A stretch of DNA of 6,512 bases from JAJECS01 sp034428595 (GTDB lineage Bacteria; Chloroflexota; UBA11872): assembly GCA_034428595.1 (NCBI GenBank), contig DAOUHO010000137.1, positions 1 through 6,512 of the forward strand. Direction: 5' to 3'. Position numbers and translations under genes: made by a program. This document shows, one piece after another, positions 1 to 5,560 of the stretch (position 1 is its first letter; each line of letters opens with the position of its first letter). Below the pieces are notes generated by a model. It did no database searches, was not told where the DNA came from, and worked only from the letters and a program-made list of their open reading frames with translations.

Positions 1-1
1 C

Positions 2-730
2 TCGACGCTGAAGCCGTTTGGCGAGGCGGCCGGGGCCCTGGGGCGCGGCTTTGCGGACATCTTTTTCCCGCCGGTATGCGCCGGGTGTGGCGCGCTTGGT
101 GACGGCATCTGCGCCGTCTGCATTTCTCAGCTCGAACCCCTCCCGCGTCCCTGCTGCCGCCAATGCAACCGGAGACTGGATCACGGCGACCAGTGCGCCG
201 CCTGTCGTCGCCAGGGACGGCGGATCGACCAGGTGTTCGTGCGGTATCCCTACGAGACGCCGGTGCGCGAGGCGATTCTGCGCCTCAAGTTTCGCAACAA
301 GCGATATCTCGCCGGGGCGCTGGCACGGGTTGCGGCGGAGGCGCTGTCGAATCCGCCGGATATCGATGCGCTCGTGCCAATTCCGCTGGGTCCCACTCGC
401 GAGCGGGAGCGCGGTTTCAACCAGAGCGCGCTCATCGCGGCTGAATTGACCCGCTGGCTGGCCGTGCCCGTGCTGGACCAGCTCTTGATCCGTCACCGCG
501 ATACGGTTCCCCAAACCTCGCTGGTGCGCGAAGCCCGCTGGCGCAACGTGATTGGCGCCTTCACGTGCCTCCGCAACATGAGCGGCGCCCGTGTGCTTCT
601 CGTCGACGATGTGGCGGCAACCGGAGCGACGCTCGATGCCGCTGCCCGAGCGCTGCGACGTCGCGGCGCGACCTGGGTGGGGGCCGTGGTGGCGGCGCGA
701 CCGCCGCCGGATCGCCCGCTCGCGCCATGA
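2..730 (+). CDS. comF: ComF family protein (zinc ribbon + phosphoribosyltransferase domain), 5' truncated by window edge
   Basis: The frame is open from base 2 to the TGA at 728-730 (242 visible residues). No ATG, GTG or TTG occurs in frame before GTG 233, which lies inside the protein, so the true start is upstream of the window. Visible residues 21-24 read FFPP. Cysteine pairs follow at C26/C29, C37/C40, C52/C55 and C65/C68, as in the N-terminal zinc-binding part of ComF/GntX proteins. VPIPLGPTRERERGFNQS (about 125-142) is the ComF family signature. VLLVDDVAATGAT (about 198-210) is the PRPP-binding loop of type I phosphoribosyltransferases. In Bacillus and Haemophilus, ComF proteins are needed for DNA uptake during transformation, but their enzymatic reaction is not settled. 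No other competence gene is visible here, so a role in competence is not shown by context. The accD gene follows on the same strand. Confidence 0.93.
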   Translation, partial: STLKPFGEAAGALGRGFADIFFPPVCAGCGALGDGICAVCISQLEPLPRPCCRQCNRRLDHGDQCAACRRQGRRIDQVFVRYPYETPVREAILRLKFRNKRYLAGALARVAAEALSNPPDIDALVPIPLGPTRERERGFNQSALIAAELTRWLAVPVLDQLLIRHRDTVPQTSLVREARWRNVIGAFTCLRNMSGARVLLVDDVAATGATLDAAARALRRRGATWVGAVVAARPPPDRPLAP

Positions 731-754
731 AGCCATGTATCCACACCCTGTTGA

Positions 755-760
755 TATACT
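755..760 (+). promoter_or_regulatory. Possible -10 box upstream of accD
   Basis: TATACT differs from the sigma-70 consensus TATAAT at one position. It stands in the gap between comF and accD, in one of its few AT-rich stretches. A transcript would begin near 767 and have a leader of about 60 bases before accD. No recognisable -35 hexamer lies 16-18 bases upstream, so this call rests on the -10 match and its position alone. Confidence 0.3.
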
Positions 761-827
761 CCGCGGTCTAGCTCCGGGGGGTGTGCGGCCATAACTCTTT
801 GCCGCGACCCGCGTTTCAGATTGTGTG

Positions 828-1715
828 ATGCCCGTGCGTGATCTCCTTGCCGGCCGTCGGCGCGGCGGAGTTCCAGCCGATCTCTGGGTCACCTGCCGCA
901 AGTGCGGCGCCATGCATTACCGTCCGGAGTTCGAGGCGGGGCTGCATGTGTGCACCCGCTGCAACTACCACGATCGCCTGACCGTCGGCCAGCGGCTGGA
1001 GCTCCTCTTGGACGACGCGGGAGGGTTCCGGGAATTGGCGGCGGATGTGCAGACATCCGATCCACTTAACTTCTCCCGGCCTAGTGGGCGCTATCCAGAC
1101 CGCGTGGCCAAAGCCCAAGCTTCCACCGGGCGCTCCGAGGCCGTCGTGTGCGGCGTGGGGCACATCCAGGGCCACGAGGTGGCGGTGGGGGTGATGGAGT
1201 TCGGCTTTATTGCCGGCAGCATGGGCGGGGCCGCCGGTGAGCGCATCGCCCGGCTGTTCGAGCTTGCTCAAGAACGGCGCATTCCGCTGGTGATGGTGAC
1301 CTCGTCCGGCGGCGCCCGGCAGGACGAGGGTGTGTTTGCCCTGATGCAGATGGCGAAGACAACCGCCGCCGCCGCGCGTCTAGCCGACGCTGGCGTGCCC
1401 TACATCGCGCTGATGGCGGATCCCACGCTGGCCGGCGTGACGGCCAGCTTTGCCGCCGTCGCCGACGTCATCATTGGCGAGCCGGGCGCCACGATTCGCT
1501 TCGCGGGCTCGCGCGTCGTGCAAGGGACGCTGAGCCGCCGCGCGCAGGCCGACGACCACACCGCCGAGTGGGTGCTTCGGCGCGGCATGATCGACGCGGT
1601 CGTCCCTCGACGAGACCAGCGCCGCACCATCGGCCGACTCATCGAGCTATTGGCGCCCGCCCAGGTGTCTCGGCCCGCCGAGATTGGTGACACGGCCCGA
1701 ACACGGCTGGGCTAG
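828..1715 (+). CDS. accD: Acetyl-CoA carboxylase carboxyltransferase subunit beta (AccD)
   Basis: AccD is the beta half of the carboxyltransferase that moves the carboxyl group from carboxybiotin to acetyl-CoA, giving malonyl-CoA in the cytoplasm. The 295 residues match the family's usual length of about 290-305. A four-cysteine zinc ribbon (C23, C26, C42, C45) opens the protein. DPLNF, a YPDR motif, VMEFGFIAGSMG, SSGGARQDEG, LMQMAKT and RGMIDAVV then occur in the family order. Two loops deviate from the usual pattern: DPTLAGVTASF (L201, A202) stands where most members have PTTGGVSASF, and TIRFAGSR (R224) where most have LIGFAGPR. ATG 828 directly follows an in-frame GTG at 825 that could also be the start; an in-frame TAA at 792-794 rules out anything further upstream. 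No clear Shine-Dalgarno site is seen. accA follows after 12 bases in the same frame, so the two are almost certainly co-transcribed. Confidence 0.95.
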   Translation: MPVRDLLAGRRRGGVPADLWVTCRKCGAMHYRPEFEAGLHVCTRCNYHDRLTVGQRLELLLDDAGGFRELAADVQTSDPLNFSRPSGRYPDRVAKAQASTGRSEAVVCGVGHIQGHEVAVGVMEFGFIAGSMGGAAGERIARLFELAQERRIPLVMVTSSGGARQDEGVFALMQMAKTTAAAARLADAGVPYIALMADPTLAGVTASFAAVADVIIGEPGATIRFAGSRVVQGTLSRRAQADDHTAEWVLRRGMIDAVVPRRDQRRTIGRLIELLAPAQVSRPAEIGDTARTRLG

Positions 1716-1727
1716 CGAGCGCCGGCC

Positions 1728-2738
1728 GTGCTGGACTTCGAGCGCGACCTCGACGAGTTGCGCAGCCGCATCGCGGAGCTTGAAGCGGAGAGCGATGTCG
1801 ATTCCGCGTCGGACGTCCTGCGGCAGCTTGAACTGATGCAGCTCGAGCTCGAGGCGCGTACCGCCGACGTATTTTCTCGACTGACGCCCTGGCAGCGCGT
1901 GCAGCTGGCCCGCCATCGCGATCGGCCCCACACGCTCGACTTCATCGAGCGCATGATTGACGGATTCGTCGAGTTGCACGGCGATCGGCGCCACGGCGAC
2001 GACATGGCTGTCGTTGGCGGCGTCGGCTCGCTGCACGGTCGGCGGGTCGTCGTGGTCGGTCATCAGAAGGGCCGCGGCACTCGCCAGAATGTCGAGCGCA
2101 ACTTCGGCATGGCGCACCCCGAGGGTTACCGCAAGGCCATCCGCCTGTTCCAGCTGGCCGCTCGGTTTGGCCTCCCGGTCATCACCCTGCTCGACACTCC
2201 CGGCGCCGGACCGGCATTGGAGGACGAGGAGCGTGGCCAATCGTGGGCCATCGCCGAAAGCATGGCCGTCATGGCGCGTCTGGAGACGCCCATCGTCGTC
2301 GCGGTCATCGGCGAAGGCGGCAGCGGCGGCGCCCTGGCCATGGGCGTGGGCGATCGCATCTTGATGCTGGAGCACGCCATCTACTCCGTGGCTTCGCCGG
2401 AGGCCGCGGCCGCGATCATTTGGCGGGACTCGAAGTTTGCGGAGCGCGCCGCCGAGGCCCTTGGACTGACCTCGGATGTCCTCTATGCGGCGGACCTCAT
2501 CGACCGCATCGTCCCCGAACCAGCCGGCGGCGCCCACCGCGACTACGACGCCACGGCGGAGAACCTCAAGGCGGTGCTCGTCGACGCGCTGGATGAGCTT
2601 GAGGCCATCCCGCGGGCCGAGCTGGTAACGGAGCGGTACGCCAAGTTTCGCGCGATGAGCGCCCACGTGGAGTCGACGCCGAACGATTCGTTGGTCGACG
2701 GTGCAAGCGTCGTGCCGGAGGCCGGTCACGGCCTTTAG
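1728..2738 (+). CDS. accA: Acetyl-CoA carboxylase carboxyltransferase subunit alpha (AccA)
   Basis: AccA is the alpha partner of AccD in the carboxyltransferase heterotetramer. The protein has 336 residues, slightly longer than the roughly 315-325 typical of the family. Residues 2-50 are rich in L, E, D and R with heptad-like spacing and probably form the usual N-terminal helical/coiled-coil segment. LTPWQRVQLARH, DRPHTLDFIERM, FVELHGDR, VVGHQKGRGT, NFGMAHPEGYRKA, EERGQS, GEGGSGGALAMG (from G195), IYSVASPEAAAAI and PEPAGGAHRD follow in canonical order. TPGAGPA (157-163) replaces the very common TPGAYPG, with Tyr to Gly at 161 and Gly to Ala at 163. The start is GTG 1728, placed by homology to the family N-terminus LDFE; the accD TAG at 1713-1715 is the nearest in-frame upstream stop. 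No strong ribosome site is visible, so translational coupling to accD is likely. Confidence 0.95.
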   Translation: MLDFERDLDELRSRIAELEAESDVDSASDVLRQLELMQLELEARTADVFSRLTPWQRVQLARHRDRPHTLDFIERMIDGFVELHGDRRHGDDMAVVGGVGSLHGRRVVVVGHQKGRGTRQNVERNFGMAHPEGYRKAIRLFQLAARFGLPVITLLDTPGAGPALEDEERGQSWAIAESMAVMARLETPIVVAVIGEGGSGGALAMGVGDRILMLEHAIYSVASPEAAAAIIWRDSKFAERAAEALGLTSDVLYAADLIDRIVPEPAGGAHRDYDATAENLKAVLVDALDELEAIPRAELVTERYAKFRAMSAHVESTPNDSLVDGASVVPEAGHGL

Positions 2739-2762
2739 CCCTTCGACCCCTTGCCGACGGCC

Positions 2763-2775
2763 CGGGCGGCGCCCG
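2763..2775 (+). terminator. Short GC hairpin after accA, possible weak terminator
   Basis: CGGGC, a three-base loop GGC, and GCCCG form a perfect 5-bp stem of G:C pairs in the 51-base gap between accA and the metallophosphoesterase gene. The bases that follow (CATATTGAGTT) are AT-richer but are not a T tract, so intrinsic termination would be inefficient at best. In a GC-rich genome such a stem can arise by chance. Confidence 0.2.
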
Positions 2776-2781
2776 CATATT
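2776..2781 (+). promoter_or_regulatory. Possible -10-like box just before the metallophosphoesterase start
   Basis: CATATT matches four of six positions of TATAAT and is among the very few AT-rich stretches in this gap. It ends 8 bases before the GTG start, the spacing seen for leaderless transcripts, where transcription begins at or next to the start codon. No -35 hexamer is visible and the gene may instead be read from the accDA transcript. Confidence 0.18.
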
Positions 2782-2789
2782 GAGTTGCC

Positions 2790-3659
2790 GTGCTGAACGT
2801 TCGTCGGACGGCCGTGCTAGCCGCACTCGGCGCGCTGGGTCTGGCGGCTCGCTCCGTCGCGCGATCGCCCACCGCAGCGGCGGCGACGGTAGCCCTACCG
2901 CTTCCGCGGTTGCCGCGAGCGCTCAACGGGCTGACGATCCAAGTCGTGTCCGACCTTCACGTGCGCTCGCCGCGCACGCCCAGCTTGAAGGCCCTGCACC
3001 GGCTCGCCGGTACCCGCCCGGATTTCCTGTTTGCCTGCGGCGACCTCAGCGACCGGGTTGACGCCGCGCCGTTTGTGGCCGAGGCCTTGGCGGCGATCGA
3101 GCCCGTGTACGGCGCCTACGCGGTCTGGGGCAACCATGATCTGTTCGTCTCCCGTGATGCGACCGACCCGGCGTGGATCGGCTATCGCACCCAGCCGCTG
3201 GGATTCATGCGGCAGGTGTATCGGGCACACGGCATCACCGTGCTCAACAACGCGCATGTGTGCCACCGGATCGGTGGCGCGGAGTTTGCCATTGTCGGCA
3301 TCGGCGACGCGACCCATCGGGGCGACGACGCAGTGCGTGCAGTCGACGGCCTCGACGAAGACGCCTTCACCCTTGTGCTGACGCACAATCCCGACGCTGT
3401 GCCGCGGCTGGGGCAAACGCGCGTAGACCTCGTGGTTTGCGGGCATACCCACGGCGGACAGATCGTGCCGCCGTTCATGACGGCGCCGATGACCAGCACA
3501 CGCTTGCCGCTCTTGAGGCCCAGCGGACTGATGCATATCGACGGCCGACTGGTGTTCATCACCCGCGGGGTCGGTACGGTCGGAATTCCCATGCGAGTCA
3601 ATGCGCCCGCGGAAGTGCCGCGGCTGACGCTGGTTCGCGTGGCTGAGCCCGCCCGGTAG
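2790..3659 (+). CDS. Calcineurin-like metallophosphoesterase, YkuE/YaeI type
   Basis: This 289-residue protein carries the full set of metal-binding motifs of the calcineurin-like phosphoesterase fold: SDLH (D55, H57), GD (D85), GNHD (N115, H116, D117), THNPD (H199) and GHTHGGQ (H219, H221). The spacing, together with THNPD, GHTHGGQ and a late RGVGTVGIPMR stretch, resembles the YkuE/YaeI group, members of which are linked to phosphohydrolysis at the envelope (UDP-diacylglucosamine for YaeI). The substrate here cannot be read from sequence. The N-terminus has paired arginines (R5, R6) followed by an Ala/Leu-rich stretch (about 8-20), a possible weak Tat-type signal or membrane anchor; B. subtilis YkuE is a known Tat substrate. 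An in-frame TGA at 2781-2783 sits only two codons upstream, so GTG 2790 is the first possible start. The gene follows accA by 51 bases on the same strand. Confidence 0.88.
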   Translation: MLNVRRTAVLAALGALGLAARSVARSPTAAAATVALPLPRLPRALNGLTIQVVSDLHVRSPRTPSLKALHRLAGTRPDFLFACGDLSDRVDAAPFVAEALAAIEPVYGAYAVWGNHDLFVSRDATDPAWIGYRTQPLGFMRQVYRAHGITVLNNAHVCHRIGGAEFAIVGIGDATHRGDDAVRAVDGLDEDAFTLVLTHNPDAVPRLGQTRVDLVVCGHTHGGQIVPPFMTAPMTSTRLPLLRPSGLMHIDGRLVFITRGVGTVGIPMRVNAPAEVPRLTLVRVAEPAR

Positions 3660-3712
3660 GCTTGGACCGGTCGCTCGTCGTGGGCATGGCTCCGCCGACC
3701 CCGTGTAGAAAC

Positions 3713-3716
3713 AGGA
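3713..3716 (+). promoter_or_regulatory. Ribosome binding site of the SDR gene
   Basis: AGGA lies 7 bases before ATG 3724. An in-frame TAG at 3706-3708 blocks any longer reading, so this site and the stop together fix the start of the SDR gene. Confidence 0.5.
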
Positions 3717-3723
3717 TGCGCTG

Positions 3724-4497
3724 ATGGACCTTGGGCTTCGTGACCGCGTCGCGCTCGTCACCGGTGGGAGCCGCGGCATCGGCCGGTCAATCGCCCTCGG
3801 TCTTGCGGCTGAGGGCTGTGATGTGGCCATCGTCGCGCGCGGCGGGGACGATTTGCGCCGCACGGCTGCCGAGGTCTTGGCGCTCGGAGTTCGCGCCGTC
3901 TCGCTTTCGCTGGACATGCGCGACGCCGCGGCGCCGGCGCAAGCCGTCGGGCGCACGGTGGCCGAGCTCGGCGGCATCAATGTGCTGGTCAACAACGTCG
4001 GCGGCGCAATGGGCGACAGCGACTTTGTGACGGGCACCGACGACCAGTGGTCCGCGACGTTCGACGTCAACCTGAGCGCGGCCGTTCGGGCTAGTCGCGC
4101 GGCGGTGCCGCTCATGAAAGCCGCCGGCTGGGGCCGCATCGTGCACATCACGTCCATCTACGGGCGCGAGGCCGGCGGCCCTCCCGCCTACAACGCCGCC
4201 AAATCGGCGATGAACAGCCTGGCAACGTCGATGGCGCACGAGCTGGCGCCGTTCGGCATCACGGTCAATGCCGTGGCGCCGGGCTCGATCCTGTTTCCGG
4301 GCGGCGGTTGGGAGCGGCGCCGGCGCCGCGATCCGGAGGGTATGGCGGCGTTCGTCGAGCGCGACATGCCCATGGGACGATTTGGCCGTCCCGAGGAAGT
4401 GGCTGCCGTGGTGGCGTTTCTCACCTCGGAGCAGGCCAGCCTCGTCACCGGCGCGTGCATCAACGTGGACGGCGGGCAGTCCCGCTCGAATACCTAA
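3724..4497 (+). CDS. Short-chain dehydrogenase/reductase (classical SDR, FabG-like)
   Basis: This is a 257-residue NAD(P)-dependent oxidoreductase of the classical SDR family, close to the usual 250 residues. The Rossmann glycine motif is TGGSRGIG (13-20), the structural NNVGG motif is at 90-94, and the catalytic set is S144, Y156 and K160 (ITSIYG, then PAYNAAK), with N-V-N-L context at FDVNLS. A C-terminal stretch PMGRFGRPEEVAAVVAFL followed by INVDGGQS is typical of FabG-like and sugar/alcohol dehydrogenase SDRs. The segment ERRRRRDPEG (about 198-207) is an arginine-rich insertion in the substrate-lid region. The family is too broad to name the substrate. Residue 38 falls in an ARGGDDLRR stretch, where an Arg after beta-2 would favour NADP(H), though this is weak. 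It follows the metallophosphoesterase by 64 bases and its stop codon overlaps that of the convergent aldo/keto reductase. Confidence 0.93.
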   Translation: MDLGLRDRVALVTGGSRGIGRSIALGLAAEGCDVAIVARGGDDLRRTAAEVLALGVRAVSLSLDMRDAAAPAQAVGRTVAELGGINVLVNNVGGAMGDSDFVTGTDDQWSATFDVNLSAAVRASRAAVPLMKAAGWGRIVHITSIYGREAGGPPAYNAAKSAMNSLATSMAHELAPFGITVNAVAPGSILFPGGGWERRRRRDPEGMAAFVERDMPMGRFGRPEEVAAVVAFLTSEQASLVTGACINVDGGQSRSNT

Positions 4498-5438
4498 GTC
4501 GCGGGGTCCGACGCCTCGTCAAGCCGCGCGACCTCTTCCGCCGTGAGTTCCCAGCCAGCCGCGTCGACGTACGCGTCGAGCTGCTCGGGGGTGTCTGGCC
4601 CAGCGGTGGCCGTCGCCACCTCGGGATGCGAGAGCACCCACTGGATGGCAACGGCGGTTGGGTGGCGTCCGTGGGCGGCGCCGACTTCGCGCAGGACATC
4701 GACGACCCGCTGCGCCCGGTCGGTGAGGACCGATTGGAGTTCGCCTGGCGGCTGTCGATCCCACAGCGTACCCGCGGGAGCCGGCTGGCCCTGCTGCAGG
4801 TCACCGCTGAGCACGCCCACCGCCAGCGGCGAAAACGCCATCACCCCAATGCCGAACTCCCGGCAGAAGGGGAATAGCTCCTGCTCAGGGTCGCGGCACA
4901 GCAGGCTGTACTGGTTCTGCGTGGTGATGAAGCCGGGCGCGACCGCCCGGTCGGCAATCCACAGCGCCTGACACGCCTCCCACGCCTGATAGCTGGAAAC
5001 GCCCCAATAGCGGGTCTTGCCGCTGGCCACGACATCCGTCATCGCGCGAACCGTCTCCTCCAGCGGCGTAGTTTGATCGCGCCAGTGGACGATGTAGATG
5101 TCCACGTGATCGGTCTGGAGCCGGCGCAGGCTGCGGTCGATCTCGCGCAGGATGTGGTAGCGCGAGCTGCCGATGTCGTTCGGCCCCTCCCCCACGATCG
5201 ACGTCACCTTGGTGGTGATGACCAGGTCGTCGCGCTGCCCTGGCAGCACACGCCCGAGCACTTGCTCCCCGATTCCGCCCACATAGGTGTTGGCGCAGTC
5301 GATGAAGTTGACGCCTTTGTCGATCGCGTGCCGGATGATGCCCTCCATCAGGTCCTGGTCCGTCATCCCACGGAATCCGCATCCCAACGCCACCCGGGAC
5401 ACCTTGAGCCCTGAACGGCCCATGTTCACGTACTCCAT
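4494..5438 (-). CDS. Aldo/keto reductase
   Basis: This 314-residue protein is an NAD(P)H-dependent carbonyl reductase or alcohol dehydrogenase of the TIM-barrel aldo/keto reductase family. The catalytic tetrad is complete: D47 and Y52 (FIDCANTY), K77 (VITTKV) and H118 (YIVHWRD). GVSSYQAW, QNQYSLL and SPLAVGVLSGDL follow as in family members. The C-terminal cofactor loop reads AGPDTPEQLDAYV, with Asp where many members have Arg or Ser in PG(A/S)R, so the preference for NADPH over NADH is uncertain. The start is ATG at 5438-5436, with a good ribosome site 9 bases upstream. It is the only - strand gene here. It diverges from the DapA-like gene and runs head-on into the SDR gene, with a 4-base overlap at the stops. 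The substrate is unknown; a sugar, sugar acid or other small carbonyl compound is possible. Confidence 0.92.
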   Translation of the reverse strand: MEYVNMGRSGLKVSRVALGCGFRGMTDQDLMEGIIRHAIDKGVNFIDCANTYVGGIGEQVLGRVLPGQRDDLVITTKVTSIVGEGPNDIGSSRYHILREIDRSLRRLQTDHVDIYIVHWRDQTTPLEETVRAMTDVVASGKTRYWGVSSYQAWEACQALWIADRAVAPGFITTQNQYSLLCRDPEQELFPFCREFGIGVMAFSPLAVGVLSGDLQQGQPAPAGTLWDRQPPGELQSVLTDRAQRVVDVLREVGAAHGRHPTAVAIQWVLSHPEVATATAGPDTPEQLDAYVDAAGWELTAEEVARLDEASDPAT

Positions 5439-5447
5439 CGGGCCTTA

Positions 5448-5453
5448 CTCCTC
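5448..5453 (-). promoter_or_regulatory. Ribosome binding site of the aldo/keto reductase gene
   Basis: On the - strand this reads GAGGAG, 9 bases before the ATG at 5438-5436. It is the strongest Shine-Dalgarno match in the window and supports that start. Confidence 0.6.
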
Positions 5454-5516
5454 ACTGGTCACCACCCCGCGGCGGCGATGATGCCACTCTCGGAGCGCTC
5501 GCGCGCGGACGACGCC

Positions 5517-5522
5517 TATAAT
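5517..5522 (+). promoter_or_regulatory. Consensus -10 box (TATAAT) of the DapA-like gene
   Basis: A perfect TATAAT stands in an otherwise GC-rich divergent gap. Transcription would start near 5529, about 30 bases before ATG 5561. The region 16-18 bases upstream (around 5493-5500, GGAGCGCT) has no -35 consensus, so the promoter may depend on an activator or on another sigma preference. Confidence 0.45.
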
Positions 5523-5539
5523 CAGCCGCCGCCAGGCTG
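5523..5539. repeat. Small inverted repeat overlapping the predicted transcription start
   Basis: CAGCC at 5523-5527 and GGCTG at 5535-5539 are perfect inverted arms separated by 7 bases. They begin directly after the TATAAT box. The position would suit a repressor site or a leader hairpin, but five-base arms are short and could be chance in this GC-rich context. Confidence 0.2.
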
Positions 5540-5560
5540 CACCACTACTTGGACTCCTTG

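Noticed and set aside
18..449. Open frame of 143 codons on the + strand inside comF
   Set aside because: It overlaps the ComF frame, whose zinc-ribbon cysteines and phosphoribosyltransferase motifs are clear; this frame shows only Arg/Ser/Ala-rich sequence.
742..785. Inverted repeat CACACCC (742-748) and GGGTGTG (779-785) around the putative accD -10 box, considered as a comF terminator or operator
   Set aside because: The 30-base loop and lack of a following T tract do not fit an intrinsic terminator, and 7-base arms over this distance are not convincing as an operator.
1647..2729. Long open frame of 360 codons on the - strand opposite accA
   Set aside because: It is a mirror of the accA codons in GC-rich DNA; the translation is His/Arg/Gly-rich with no family motifs, while the + strand is a clear AccA.
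2895..4157. Open frame of 420 codons on the - strand across the phosphoesterase and SDR genes
   Set aside because: It is the longest open frame in the window, but it runs antisense to two well-supported genes and the gap between them, and its translation shows low-complexity Ala/Arg/Ser/Pro composition without recognisable motifs.
5469..5533. GCGGCGGCG and GCCGCCGCC inverted segments in the divergent gap
   Set aside because: These are low-complexity GC triplets of the type expected by chance at this base composition.
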